From NCBI GenBank assembly GCA_019075865.1, contig JAGXAN010000003.1, positions 186,001 through 250,000 on the forward strand: a stretch of 64,000 nucleotides of DNA, read 5' to 3'. The stretch comes from Hyphomicrobiales bacterium (GTDB taxonomy: Bacteria; Pseudomonadota; Alphaproteobacteria; Rhizobiales; Beijerinckiaceae). Both the position numbers and the translations under genes were made by a program. Below, in pieces: positions 19,836-29,067 of the stretch (within the stretch, counting starts at the first letter, position 1; the number at the start of each line of letters is the position of its first letter). The notes beneath the pieces were generated by a model, which worked only from the letters and a program-made list of their open reading frames with translations, made no database searches and was not told the origin of the DNA.

Positions 19836-21419
19836 ATGAGCCAAACTCCTGATCCTGTCGCGCGGCGGCGCACCTTTGCCATCATCTCGCATCCTGACGC
19901 TGGCAAAACCACGTTGACCGAAAAACTGCTGCTGTTTGGCGGTGCGATCCAGTTGGCCGGTGAAGTGCGCGCCAAAGCCAACCGCCGGCAGACGCGATCC
20001 GACTGGATGGGGATTGAGCGTGAGCGCGGCATTTCGGTTGTCACCTCGGTGATGACGTTTGAATATGCCGATTGCGTGTTCAACCTGCTCGACACGCCCG
20101 GCCATGAAGACTTTTCGGAAGACACTTACCGCACTCTGACGGCGGTCGATTCGGCGATCATGGTGATCGATGCAGCCAAGGGCATCGAGGCGCGCACCCG
20201 CAAGCTGTTTGAAGTGTGCCGGCTGCGCGATATTCCAATCGTGACGTTCATCAACAAAATGGACCGCGAAACGCGCGATCCGTTCGATTTGCTGGACGAA
20301 ATCGAAAAGACGCTGGCGCTGGATACCGCGCCCGTCACCTGGCCGATCGGGCGCGGGCGTGAATTTGCCGGCACCTATGATTTAAGGCGCAATGCAGTGC
20401 GCCAGATTGACCGCGAGGGGGAACCGGTGCCCGTCAACGGGCCGGATGACCCGCTAGTGATGAGCCTGTGCAAGCCAGCCGAGCAGCAGGGCCAGCGCGA
20501 CGAAATCGAACTGGCGCGCGATGGCCTTAAAAGCTTTGACCGGGCGGCGTTTCTGGAGGGGCATCTCAGCCCGGTGTTTTTTGGTTCGGCGCTGCGCAAT
20601 TTTGGCGTGCGTGACCTGATTGACGGCCTGATTGAATTTGCGCCGCCGCCACGCGGGCAGCAGGCCGCCGGGCGCATGGTGGAGCCACGCGAAGACAAGA
20701 TGACCGGCTTTGTGTTCAAAATTCAAGCCAATATGGACCCCAACCATCGGGATCGCATCGCCTTCATGCGCGTGTGCTCGGGGCGGTTGGCGCGCGGCAT
20801 GAAAGCCAAACTGGTGCGCACCGGCAAGCCGATTGCGCTGAATGCGCCGCAGTTCTTCTTCGCGCAGGATCGCTCGATTGCCGATGAAGCCTTTGCGGGC
20901 GATGTGGTGGGCATTCCCAATCACGGCACGCTGCGCATTGGCGACACGCTGAGCGAGGGCGAGAACATCGTGTTTCGCGGGGTGCCGAGCTTTGCGCCCG
21001 AAATTTTGCGGCGCGTGAAACTCAATGACGCGATGAAGGCGAAAAAGCTGCGCGAAGCGCTGCAGCAAATGGCGGAAGAGGGCGTTGTGCAGACCTTCGT
21101 GCCGCGCGATGGCTCCGGCGCCATGGTGGGCGTTGTGGGGGCGTTGCAACTCGATGTGCTGGTGGAGCGGCTCGCGGCCGAATATGGCTTGCCGGTGACG
21201 TTTGAGCCAAGCCGTTTCGAATTGGCGCGATGGGTGAGCGCCAAGGACGCGGTCGAACTCGACCGTTTCATGCGGGCCTATCCTGCGTCACTGGCCGATG
21301 ATCTGGATGGTGCGCCGGTGTTTATGGCGCAAAACGCCTGGGGCCTGCGCTACGAGCAGGAAAAATGGCCGATGATCCAGTTTGACGACATCAAGGACTA
21401 TCAAAAGGCCGCAAACTAA
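19836..21419 (+). CDS. prfC: Peptide chain release factor 3
   Basis: GTPase RF3, 527 residues, which recycles RF1/RF2 from the ribosome after peptide release. It has the translation-factor G1 motif HPDAGKTTLTEKLL, the G2 region ERERGISVVTSVMTF, G3 DTPGHEDFSEDTYR and G4 NKMD, followed by RF3-specific domains II and III. The ATG at 19836 has AAGGCGG upstream. Length and motifs match RF3 rather than EF-G. Confidence 0.96.
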   Translation: MSQTPDPVARRRTFAIISHPDAGKTTLTEKLLLFGGAIQLAGEVRAKANRRQTRSDWMGIERERGISVVTSVMTFEYADCVFNLLDTPGHEDFSEDTYRTLTAVDSAIMVIDAAKGIEARTRKLFEVCRLRDIPIVTFINKMDRETRDPFDLLDEIEKTLALDTAPVTWPIGRGREFAGTYDLRRNAVRQIDREGEPVPVNGPDDPLVMSLCKPAEQQGQRDEIELARDGLKSFDRAAFLEGHLSPVFFGSALRNFGVRDLIDGLIEFAPPPRGQQAAGRMVEPREDKMTGFVFKIQANMDPNHRDRIAFMRVCSGRLARGMKAKLVRTGKPIALNAPQFFFAQDRSIADEAFAGDVVGIPNHGTLRIGDTLSEGENIVFRGVPSFAPEILRRVKLNDAMKAKKLREALQQMAEEGVVQTFVPRDGSGAMVGVVGALQLDVLVERLAAEYGLPVTFEPSRFELARWVSAKDAVELDRFMRAYPASLADDLDGAPVFMAQNAWGLRYEQEKWPMIQFDDIKDYQKAAN

Positions 21420-21427
21420 GGGCCGGG

Positions 21428-21733
21428 CTAATCGATCGCCCAATGCTTGATGACACCCAGGATCAACAAAATGGCGGTGGCGGCGCTGGCAGCACTGATG
21501 ATGGTGACCATGAGGTCGCCCGTCAGCATGCGGCCGAAATAGTGCTCGCGCGTGTAGACCCCGATGAACGCACCGAACATGGCCAGAAAGCCATTACCGA
21601 TCGCGCCAAAGCCGCGATCTTGCATGACGGCGTCAGTTACGGTGCCGAAAACGATGCCGCAAATCGAGAACGTGAGCAACATGAACAGAAGCTCAGTATT
21701 ATCGTAGTAATCGACGGAGAAGAAGTCACTCAT
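21428..21733 (-). CDS. Small membrane protein, function unknown
   Basis: A 101-residue hydrophobic protein starting at the ATG at 21733 (MSDFFSVDYYDNTELLFM) with TTGGA upstream. Three hydrophobic segments are visible (about residues 15-37, 47-63 and 75-97). I do not recognise a family. It is convergent with prfC, with only eight bases between the stops. An upstream in-frame start at 21757 lacks a ribosome-binding site. Confidence 0.6.
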   Translation of the reverse strand: MSDFFSVDYYDNTELLFMLLTFSICGIVFGTVTDAVMQDRGFGAIGNGFLAMFGAFIGVYTREHYFGRMLTGDLMVTIISAASAATAILLILGVIKHWAID

Positions 21734-22094
21734 TTTTCCAATCCCACAGTGCTTCAATATTCACATGTTTTCATTCCATTACGCATGAACGCCCGGAGCG
21801 GCATAAATACACTTAACGAACTTTCATACATTAAAATGCAAAAGGAAACGTTACCGGAACGCGTTTAATTTTAGGTAACTGGCGGAACCCATGCGCGGTC
21901 GTTCAACGAAGGTTTATGCCAATTTGCCGGGCAGACTGCTTTTTTCAATGGTGCATTGCAGCAATAATGGTATGGTTGCCGCCAGGGCCTGCCTGCGCAT
22001 GGCAGCGAATGCTGCGGTTGCGCAAGGGGCGAGGGGAAAGGGTTCGGCACGACGCGTTTCAAGTCGAAGCCGGGTTTAGGGAAAGGCATTTGCC
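21734..22094. promoter_or_regulatory. Divergent intergenic region upstream of ccr
   Basis: This 361-bp gap separates the small membrane gene from ccr and must hold promoters for both. It includes an A+T-rich stretch (about 21770-21880) and the 11-bp palindrome ATTGCAGCAAT at 21955-21965, 130 bp before the ccr start. No tRNA or further gene is evident. The palindrome is a candidate operator only. Confidence 0.35.
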
Positions 22095-23354
22095 GTGAAA
22101 GTCGAGACAGTCAAAGATCTGTACGCCATAGGAGAAATTCCGCCGCTTGGGCATGTGCCGGCCAATATGCACGCCTGGGTGATCCGGCGCGAAAGGCACG
22201 GGCCGCCCGAGGAATCCATGCAATTGGAAGTGGTGCCGACCTGGAAACTGGATAGCCATGATGTGCTGGTGCTGGTGATGGCGGCGGGCGTCAACTACAA
22301 TGGCGTGTGGGCCGGGCTCGGCCAGCCGATCTCGCCGTTTGATGTGCACAAGCAGCCTTTCCATATTGCCGGTTCGGATGCTGCGGGCATTGTCTGGGCG
22401 GTCGGGCCCAAGGTCAAGCGCTGGAAAGTCGGCGATGAAGTGGTTGTGCATTGCAATCAGGATGATGGCGACGACGAGGAATGCAACGGCGGTGACCCGA
22501 TGTTTTCCGCTTCGCAGCGCATCTGGGGTTATGAGACGCCGGACGGCTCGTTTTCGCAATTTTGCCGCGTGCAGGACCGGCAATTGCTGGAGCGTCCCCG
22601 GCATCTGACCTGGGAGGAAAGCGCCTGCTACACGCTGACGTTGGCCACCGCCTATCGCATGTTGTTTGGCCATGAACCGCACCGCCTGAAGCCGGGTGAC
22701 AATGTGCTGGTGTGGGGCGCTTCGGGTGGCCTTGGTGTATTTGGCGTGCAGCTTTGCGCGGCCGCCGGTGCCAACCCGATCGGGATCATTTCGGACGAGA
22801 GCAAGCGTGAGTATGTGATGTCGCTGGGTGCCAGAGGCGTCATCAACCGCAAGGATTTCAATTGCTGGGGGCAAATGCCAACGGTCAATACCGATGAATA
22901 TAACGCCTGGACCAAGGAAGCGCGCAAATTTGGCAAGGCGATCTGGGACATAACCGGCAAGAAAGATGTCGATACGGTGTTTGAGCATCCGGGCGAGCAG
23001 ACCTTTCCGGTGTCATGCCTTGTGGTCAAGCGCGGTGGCATGGTGGTGTTTTGCGCGGGCACCACGGGCTTCAACCTGACCTTTGATGCCCGCTATGTGT
23101 GGATGCGGCAAAAGCGCATCCAGGGCTCGCATTTTGCGCATTTGAAGCAGGCCAATGCCGCCAATAAATTCGTGCTCGACCGGCGCATCGACCCCTGCAT
23201 GTCGGAGGTTTTCGCCTGGGATCAAATCCCGCGTGCGCATACCAAAATGTGGAAAAACCAGCACGCACCCGGCAATATGGCCGTACTCGTCAACGCCCCC
23301 CGCCCCGGATTGCGGACGCTGGAGGATGTGGTGGAGGCAACGAGTAACGGGTGA
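22095..23354 (+). CDS. ccr: Crotonyl-CoA carboxylase/reductase
   Basis: NADPH-dependent reductive carboxylase converting crotonyl-CoA and CO2 to ethylmalonyl-CoA, the key step of the ethylmalonyl-CoA pathway for C2 assimilation and glyoxylate regeneration. It is 419 residues of the MDR fold, with AAGVNYNGVWAGLGQPIS, the long insertion HCNQDDGDDEECNGGDPM, and the NADPH-binding VWGASGGLGVFGVQL. These features separate Ccr from ordinary enoyl reductases. The start is GTG at 22095. Pathway partners such as ecm are not in view. It pairs logically with cobO at 18.8 kb. Confidence 0.94.
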   Translation: MKVETVKDLYAIGEIPPLGHVPANMHAWVIRRERHGPPEESMQLEVVPTWKLDSHDVLVLVMAAGVNYNGVWAGLGQPISPFDVHKQPFHIAGSDAAGIVWAVGPKVKRWKVGDEVVVHCNQDDGDDEECNGGDPMFSASQRIWGYETPDGSFSQFCRVQDRQLLERPRHLTWEESACYTLTLATAYRMLFGHEPHRLKPGDNVLVWGASGGLGVFGVQLCAAAGANPIGIISDESKREYVMSLGARGVINRKDFNCWGQMPTVNTDEYNAWTKEARKFGKAIWDITGKKDVDTVFEHPGEQTFPVSCLVVKRGGMVVFCAGTTGFNLTFDARYVWMRQKRIQGSHFAHLKQANAANKFVLDRRIDPCMSEVFAWDQIPRAHTKMWKNQHAPGNMAVLVNAPRPGLRTLEDVVEATSNG

Positions 23355-23398
23355 GGGGGAAGCGCCTTGCTTTTGAGGGGATTTGCGATATTTTGAAG

Positions 23399-23422
23399 CT
23401 AATATAAAAATTTTTATATTAG
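23399..23422. promoter_or_regulatory. Perfect 24-bp A+T palindrome upstream of ATPase gene
   Basis: A 24-base perfect inverted repeat centred at 23410/23411 (left half CTAATATAAAAA), ending ten bases before the ATPase ATG and just ahead of its GAGG ribosome-binding site. Its size and symmetry suit a dimeric repressor operator overlapping a promoter or the leader RNA. It is too close to the start to be a terminator of ccr alone, though it also lacks G/C pairs. Confidence 0.6.
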
Positions 23423-23431
23423 TGAGGCGCG

Positions 23432-24952
23432 ATGGCTAGCTGGGGCTTTTACGGGCGGCGGGTTGAGCTTGGGGAAATCCAGGCCATCATCGCGCGGGGT
23501 ACTTTTTTCTTTTGCGCAATTTCGGGGCGACGGCGGATCGGCAAAACGTCGCTCATCCTCGAAGCGCTGCGGCAACTGAACAGGGGCGGTATAACCGTTT
23601 ATGTCCAAATCCCGGACAGCGATGAGCGGGGCGTGATCCAAGCCTTTGAGGACGCTTGGGAAGATGTTGGAGTCCTACAGGGCGACGCTAGGGATTTCAA
23701 CAAAGATTTCCAAAGCATCGTAACTCTGCTCAGAGGCGTTTGGTTGACAGGCGGCATCGTCATCATCGATGAGTTCCAATATTTTCACAGCAAACAATTA
23801 AGCCCATTCCAGTCCTATCTACAGGAAGCCGTGGATCAAGCTCGGATATCGCGAGTCAATTTGACGCCCGCTACATCCGGCGGCCTGTTCACGCTTGGCT
23901 CCATCCACACTGAAATGACCGCCATCCTTGAGGACAAGAACGCGCCGCTGTTCAACCGCGTGACGGATCGTATTGCCATTGGCCATTGGGACAGCGAAAC
24001 CTTGTTTGAGATGTTTAGCGCCCACGCCATCGAGGATCGTCACCATCAGCTTTTCCTATGGTCGCTGTTTGAGGGCGTGCCGAAATTCTATCGTGATTGC
24101 TTTGATCAAGGCGTCTTGATACCCGGCGGGAACCATCGCGCCAATACGTTGAAGCGGATGTTTTTTGAGGGCTCCAGTCCGCTGCGCGATGAAGCTGACA
24201 ACTGGTTCTTGCGCGAATTGCGCGGGCGATATGACACGGTGCTGACGCTTTTGGCGCGCGGCGGGCCTTTGTCGCATGGTCATTTGAAAGCCGAATATGA
24301 CCGCACCGGTAATGGGGGTGAAAAGCAACTGGCGAGCTATCTTAAAACGCTGATCGAGAAATACGGCATGATCGAAAGATTACAGCCGATTTTGAGCGGT
24401 GAGAAAGAGCGCAACGCCCGTTATGCCATATCCGACAATTTCCTCAGTGCGTGGCTGGCGGCAATTTCACGCAACGTCAAACTTGCCCGTATTCAACCGA
24501 TCGATCAGGCTGTATCCAAAGCCGATGAAGCGCTGAAAAGCCATGAAGGCTTTGCCTTCGAAAAATGGGTGCGCCAGACAACGCAAGAATGCGCCCGCAA
24601 AGGCGTCGGCGATTTTGCCTTGGACCACCTTGTCTCCGGCTTTTGGAACAAGGCCGATGGCGCAGACATCGAGATTGACCTGGTGGCGATCAACGGCGAG
24701 GCCAAAAAGCTGCGTTTGGGCTCCTGCAAGCGCAACGCTGATTCACATGACACTACAGCTTTGGCCAAGTTTGAGGGGCATATCACGCGGTTTTTGACCA
24801 CCAAAACCGGCAAGCGCTTTACAGGATGGACGCTGGATCGCGCGCTCTATGCGCCGCTGTTTTCTGCTCAGCAGAGGGCTGCGCTGGTGGGAAAGGGTTA
24901 TACCTGCATCGATCTGGCTGATTTTGAGCGCTGGCTCGCGGCGGCCGGTTGA
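23432..24952 (+). CDS. Archaeal-type AAA ATPase with C-terminal DUF234-like domain
   Basis: A 506-residue P-loop ATPase of the archaeal ATPase (PF01637-like) family. Walker A is SGRRRIGKTS (Lys38), Walker B is GGIVIIDEFQYF (Asp113, Glu114). A winged-helix segment follows around residues 290-350, then a C-terminal DUF234-type, PD-(D/E)XK-like domain. There the expected acidic-x-Lys is replaced: Asp416 is present in IEIDLVAINGE but the strand reads LRLGSCKRNAD, with Ser431 where Glu usually stands. Biological function is unknown. It stands alone, behind a perfect palindrome. Confidence 0.82.
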   Translation: MASWGFYGRRVELGEIQAIIARGTFFFCAISGRRRIGKTSLILEALRQLNRGGITVYVQIPDSDERGVIQAFEDAWEDVGVLQGDARDFNKDFQSIVTLLRGVWLTGGIVIIDEFQYFHSKQLSPFQSYLQEAVDQARISRVNLTPATSGGLFTLGSIHTEMTAILEDKNAPLFNRVTDRIAIGHWDSETLFEMFSAHAIEDRHHQLFLWSLFEGVPKFYRDCFDQGVLIPGGNHRANTLKRMFFEGSSPLRDEADNWFLRELRGRYDTVLTLLARGGPLSHGHLKAEYDRTGNGGEKQLASYLKTLIEKYGMIERLQPILSGEKERNARYAISDNFLSAWLAAISRNVKLARIQPIDQAVSKADEALKSHEGFAFEKWVRQTTQECARKGVGDFALDHLVSGFWNKADGADIEIDLVAINGEAKKLRLGSCKRNADSHDTTALAKFEGHITRFLTTKTGKRFTGWTLDRALYAPLFSAQQRAALVGKGYTCIDLADFERWLAAAG

Positions 24953-25453
24953 TCGGCCATGCACCAAAGAGACGTGCTCTGGCTCGATGTGTGGGTCTAC
25001 GCAAAGTAACCTGTCACTTCAATGGCAGAATCAATATTCGTGGCCCCTGCATGAAGCGCAATTGAAAAATACCGTGCAGTGCCACTCATAACCAAGCTTT
25101 CAGGTTCAGCTATTGGTGTGAGGGTGGCCTTCGTTTAGGGCGCATTTTGAGGCCTTAGCCACCTTGCCGCCATGGCCGGATCGCATGAGAAGGAGTTGGG
25201 CGATAAGAAACGCACGGTTCATGCAAGCGCCGATCACCCGGATCAAGCGTGAACTCAAAGACGAGTTTCGTCGCAGGGCCTGTTGTGAAGAAAACCAAGC
25301 CGCTTCGCCACCCCATCTCCCAACAGAGCGCGGCAAATGGGGGCGGGTTCACGAGGCGATTGCCCGACACCTTGCCAAACACTTTGCCAAACGGCTTGCC
25401 CATCCCGCGTTTTTCTGGCAATTCTGCGCGCATCAACCGAGAGGACGCGTGCT
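24953..25453. other. 501-bp intergenic region, no convincing gene
   Basis: The stretch between the ATPase gene and the DUF3126 gene has short overlapping open frames in several frames but none with a good start signal and a recognisable product. I see no tRNA fold. A short direct repeat of TTGCCAAAC occurs near 25373-25395. The region could be an eroded gene or insertion footprint. Confidence 0.4.
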
Positions 25454-25852
25454 TTGTTATCCAAAACCGAACAGCATCAACTGCAAGCCTTTTTGCGCCA
25501 TAGCTTTGGTAATCCGGCCTTGCGGGTTTCGCCCAATCCCAAAAACCCCGAAATGGCCGATGTGGCGCTTGGCGAGCGGGTGATTGGCGTGCTTGGCGTG
25601 GATGACGAAGACGGCGACCGCTCCTTCAGCTTTGAAATGAAAATTCCGGTGGAGCGCGCCAGTCTGCAATCCTATCTGCGCCTGATGCTGGAAAACGACA
25701 AGCTAACCATCAAGGGCCGGGCGAAAAAGACCGATTCGGTGGAATTGAACAATGGGGATGACTTTTTGGGTATCATCTCCGTCGATAACCCGGCGGCCAC
25801 CAGCTTTACGCTGCAAATGGCCATTCTCGATTTTGACCTTGAGGATATGTAG
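25454..25852 (+). CDS. DUF3126-family protein with two tandem domains
   Basis: About 132 residues if translation starts at the TTG at 25454 (MLSKTEQHQLQAFLR, with GAGAGG upstream); an open frame extends further upstream but reads as non-coding. The product shows two similar halves: LQAFLRHSFGNPALRV...GVLGVDDEDGD and LQSYLRLMLENDKLTI...GIISVDNPAAT. Alphaproteobacterial DUF3126 proteins are normally one such unit of about 70 residues, and are often annotated without function. The start codon choice is moderately certain. Confidence 0.68.
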   Translation: MLSKTEQHQLQAFLRHSFGNPALRVSPNPKNPEMADVALGERVIGVLGVDDEDGDRSFSFEMKIPVERASLQSYLRLMLENDKLTIKGRAKKTDSVELNNGDDFLGIISVDNPAATSFTLQMAILDFDLEDM

Positions 25853-25858
25853 GCAGCC

Positions 25859-26443
25859 TCAGAAGTTGAGGTAGCGCCGGTCATGGTAGCCAAGACCGGC
25901 CACTTCCTTGCGGTAGCGCACGGCCAGAACGTCACCGACAATAACGTGATGGGTGGCAATGTCCCGCAACTCGATGATCCGGCACTCGAAAATTGCGATG
26001 GCGCTGGTTAGTACCGGGGCGCCAGAGACCTCGCGCACCCAGGAACCGCGTTGAAAGCGGGCATCCAGATGCAGGCCGGTTCGTCCCGCAAAATCATCCG
26101 CCAAAGCCTGATCGTCTGCCGCCAGCGTATTGATGCAAAAAACGCCATTGGCAAAGAAACGCGGCGCGGAATGGCTGGAGCGATTGACGCAGATCAGCAT
26201 GGTCGGCGGATCGTCGGAAACGGAGGTGACGGCGCTCGCGGTAATGCCGGCAACGCCCGCCTTGCCGTCCGTGGTGACAATGTGCACGGATGTGCCAACC
26301 CGCGCCATTGCGTCCCGAAACTGCAGGCGATCCGGCATTACGGCGGCGATATCGGGCAGAGGCCAGATGTCGTCGCGGCGTTTACGCGCAAAAGCAGTGG
26401 GCGTGGGCCCCCCTTTCTCATCACCAGCGTTCAAAATCTTCAC
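25859..26443 (-). CDS. Flavin reductase-like protein (FMN-binding split barrel)
   Basis: A 194-residue protein of the flavin reductase domain family (HpaC/RutF type), which reduces free FMN or FAD with NAD(P)H for a partner monooxygenase. The core reads FRDAMARVGTSVHIVTTDG, ITASAVTSVSDDPPTMLICV and CINTLAADDQALADDF, all typical. The start is GTG at 26443 with GGAA upstream; an internal ATG at 26338 is the alternative and would remove a non-conserved N-terminal extension. No monooxygenase gene is adjacent, so its partner is unknown. Confidence 0.85.
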   Translation of the reverse strand: MKILNAGDEKGGPTPTAFARKRRDDIWPLPDIAAVMPDRLQFRDAMARVGTSVHIVTTDGKAGVAGITASAVTSVSDDPPTMLICVNRSSHSAPRFFANGVFCINTLAADDQALADDFAGRTGLHLDARFQRGSWVREVSGAPVLTSAIAIFECRIIELRDIATHHVIVGDVLAVRYRKEVAGLGYHDRRYLNF

Positions 26444-26735
26444 CGTTCCATTGATTCACAATTTTATCATTCCAGCAAAACCTTTACGAGGTGATGCAAA
26501 TAGGCGGGATTTTGCCCGGTTCCAAGGCAAATATCGGTCAATTTATGCATTTTTGCAAAAAAATGCGGCATGGCCAATATTTGGTTACCCGGCTTCCGGC
26601 ATAATCCTTTCGCCTAACACAGCTTGCAAAATTCGTGGTTTGGATGGCTAGATGCCCGAACGGGCTTGCCAAATCCAATAAGTCAGCTATGAACTATGGT
26701 CATAAAAGTTGCAAGAAAGCGACTGCGTGACGAGA
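26444..26735. promoter_or_regulatory. Upstream region of liv operon with inverted repeat
   Basis: A gene-free region between the flavin reductase and the liv promoter. It holds an inverted repeat at 26547-26566 with arms GCATTTTT and AAAAATGC, about 170-190 bp upstream of the sigma-54 promoter. That is the usual place for a bacterial enhancer-binding protein site. It does not match the NtrC consensus closely, so the activator is not inferred. Confidence 0.35.
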
Positions 26736-26751
26736 TGGCACAAGTCTTGCA
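26736..26751 (+). promoter_or_regulatory. Sigma-54 (RpoN) promoter of the liv operon
   Basis: The sequence TGGCACAAGTCTTGCA matches the -24/-12 consensus (TGGCAC-N5-TTGCA), with the invariant GG and GC separated by exactly ten bases. Transcription would start near 26762, about 20 bases before the livH GTG. This links expression of the transporter operon to RpoN and an unknown enhancer-binding activator, probably responding to nitrogen or a similar signal. Confidence 0.8.
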
Positions 26752-26783
26752 CGGCGGGTAGAGTTTAGGGGAGGTGGTGCGGC

Positions 26784-27701
26784 GTGGATTATTTCCTGCA
26801 GCAGTTGATTAGCGGCCTGACGCTGGGTTCGCTTTACGGTCTCATTGCCATTGGTTACACGATGGTGTTCGGGATCATCGGTATGGTCAATTTTGCGCAT
26901 GGCGACGTGTTTATGTTGTCGGCCTTTATTGCAATGATCATTTATCTCATTTTGACACAATTGCTGGGCGTGAGCTCGCTGCCTGTCGTGGCCCTGACTG
27001 CCCTGATTGGGTCGATGATCGTCACTTCGGCGTGGAACTGGTCGATCGAACGGCTGGCCTACCGGCCCTTGCGGGGTTCGTTTCGGCTTGCGCCGCTGAT
27101 TTCGGCGATTGGCATGTCAATCACCCTGTCGAATTTCGTGCAAGTGGTGCAGGGCCCGCGCAACAAACCGATATCGAGCCTTTTCACCACCAATATCGTG
27201 ATCCACCAGGGCGCGGATTTTCCGGTGACGGTGGCTTATAACCAGATCATCATCGTGGTCGGCACCGCGCTGCTGCTGCTGGCATTCTGGTATCTGGTGC
27301 AAAAGACCTCGCTTGGCCGGGCGCAGCGTGCCTGTGAGCAGGACCCCAAAATGGCTGCCTTGCTTGGCATAGACGTTGATCGCACGATTTCGATCACTTT
27401 CATCATTGGCGCGGCGCTGGCGGCGGTGGCCGGTTCGCTTTACGTGATGAAATATGGCGTTGTGACTTTCTCGGATGGTTTCATTCCGGGTGTGAAGGCC
27501 TTTACCGCTGCGGTTCTGGGCGGCATCGGCTCCTTGCCGGGGGCGGTGCTCGGCGGATTGATCATCGGTTTGATCGAGACCTTCTGGGCCGGATATTTCT
27601 CGGCCGATTACAAGGATGTGGCCGCTTTCTCCATTCTCGCCGTCACGCTCATATTCCTGCCGTCCGGCTTGCTTGGCCGACCCGAAGTAGAGAAAGTTTA
27701 A
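26784..27701 (+). CDS. livH: Branched-chain amino acid-type ABC transporter permease LivH
   Basis: Inner-membrane permease of the HAAT family, 305 residues with about eight hydrophobic segments. It opens [20 protein letters not shown] and contains the EAA-like loop region [20 protein letters not shown] and the C-terminal [21 protein letters not shown], both typical of LivH. The GTG start at 26784 is preceded by GGGGAGG. It is first in the operon livH-livM-livG-livF-membrane protein-livK. The substrate may be amino acids, amides or other organic acids. Confidence 0.94.
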   Translation: MDYFLQQLISGLTLGSLYGLIAIGYTMVFGIIGMVNFAHGDVFMLSAFIAMIIYLILTQLLGVSSLPVVALTALIGSMIVTSAWNWSIERLAYRPLRGSFRLAPLISAIGMSITLSNFVQVVQGPRNKPISSLFTTNIVIHQGADFPVTVAYNQIIIVVGTALLLLAFWYLVQKTSLGRAQRACEQDPKMAALLGIDVDRTISITFIIGAALAAVAGSLYVMKYGVVTFSDGFIPGVKAFTAAVLGGIGSLPGAVLGGLIIGLIETFWAGYFSADYKDVAAFSILAVTLIFLPSGLLGRPEVEKV

Positions 27702-27702
27702 T

Positions 27703-29067
27703 ATGGCTTCGGAAAACAGCGCTTCCCCCTCGCGACTGGCGCTCGCGCTGAAAGAAGGCGTGATCGCCGCCTTGCTCGCGGCCTTGCTGGAATTCCCGAT
27801 CATTGATTATCAGGCAGCGGCCAATATCGATAACCGGTTGGTGCTGACCAGCCGGTTCGGGCTGGCCATGACGATCGTCGCCATTGTCTTCATCGCCCGG
27901 GTGTCGATCTACCTGTACCAGACCCGTGTGGTGGCCAGGGCCGTGGTCAAGGTCAAAGGCCCAAGCGTCTTTGCACCCTATGTGCAATGGATCAATTATG
28001 CCGGCATTGCGGCGCTGGTCGTATTTCCGTTTGTGATTCTAACCCTGCTGGGTTCGGGTGGCGCCCTGAAATGGGTGAACAATTACGGGGTCCAGATCCT
28101 GATTTACGTCATGCTCGGCTGGGGCCTGAATATTGTGGTTGGTCTGGCCGGATTGCTCGATCTTGGCTATGTGGCGTTTTATGCGGTGGGTGCTTATTCC
28201 TACGCTTTGTTGTCGACCAAATTCGGGCTGTCATTCTGGATTTGCCTGCCGCTCGCCGGTATTCTGGCAGCCTTGTGGGGCATGATCCTTGGCTTTCCGG
28301 TCTTGCGGTTGCGCGGTGATTACCTCGCGATCGTGACGCTGGCTTTTGGTGAAATCATCCGCACCGTTCTGATCAATTGGACGGATTTTTCGAACGGTTA
28401 TGCGGGCATTTCGTCTATTCCGCACATCACCTTTTTCGGGCTGCCGTTTGATGATGACGACCATGGCACTTTCTCGTCTTTCTTCCACATTGCCTATTCG
28501 CCGATCCATCGGACGATATTCCTTTACTTCCTGATCCTGACACTGGCCTTGACGACGAATTTCGTCACCATCCGATTGCGCCGTCTGCCGATTGGCCGGG
28601 CCTGGGAAGCTTTGCGTGAGGATGAAATTGCCTGCCGCTCGCTGGGCATCAACACCACCACCACCAAACTCACGGCTTTTGCCATGGGGGCGATGTTTGC
28701 CGGCTTTGCCGGTTCGTTCTTCGCGGTTCGTCAGGGCTTCGTCAGCCCGGAGAGTTTCACTTTCGTGGAATCTTCCACCATTCTGGCGATTGTTGTTTTG
28801 GGTGGCATGGGCTCGCAAATGGGCGTGGTGCTGGCGGCGATCCTGATGATCGGTGGCACTGAAATCCTGCGTGAGCTCGAGTTCCTGAAAGCGATATTTG
28901 GCAAGGGCTTTGACCCGGTTCAATATCGTATGTTGTTGTTTGGGCTGGCTATGGTGTTGATGATGATCTGGCGACCGCGTGGCATTATTTCCTCGCGCAT
29001 GCCGTCGATTTTTCTGGCTGAGCGAAAATCGATTTCAGGGGCAAATGTGAGCGAGGGGCACGGCTGA
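27703..29067 (+). CDS. livM: Branched-chain amino acid-type ABC transporter permease LivM
   Basis: Second permease of the importer, 454 residues, starting one base after the livH stop. The N-terminal part of about 130 residues has additional hydrophobic segments, as in longer LivM proteins. The core shows [25 protein letters not shown] and the cytoplasmic coupling loop [20 protein letters not shown]. The motif [16 protein letters not shown] lies near the end. It pairs with LivH to form the membrane channel. Confidence 0.94.
   Translation: MASENSASPSRLALALKEGVIAALLAALLEFPIIDYQAAANIDNRLVLTSRFGLAMTIVAIVFIARVSIYLYQTRVVARAVVKVKGPSVFAPYVQWINYAGIAALVVFPFVILTLLGSGGALKWVNNYGVQILIYVMLGWGLNIVVGLAGLLDLGYVAFYAVGAYSYALLSTKFGLSFWICLPLAGILAALWGMILGFPVLRLRGDYLAIVTLAFGEIIRTVLINWTDFSNGYAGISSIPHITFFGLPFDDDDHGTFSSFFHIAYSPIHRTIFLYFLILTLALTTNFVTIRLRRLPIGRAWEALREDEIACRSLGINTTTTKLTAFAMGAMFAGFAGSFFAVRQGFVSPESFTFVESSTILAIVVLGGMGSQMGVVLAAILMIGGTEILRELEFLKAIFGKGFDPVQYRMLLFGLAMVLMMIWRPRGIISSRMPSIFLAERKSISGANVSEGHG

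Noticed and set aside
25164-25583. 139-codon frame overlapping the start of the DUF3126 gene
   Set aside because: It overlaps a frame with real domain similarity, is rich in Arg, Cys and Trp, and lacks a convincing start signal.
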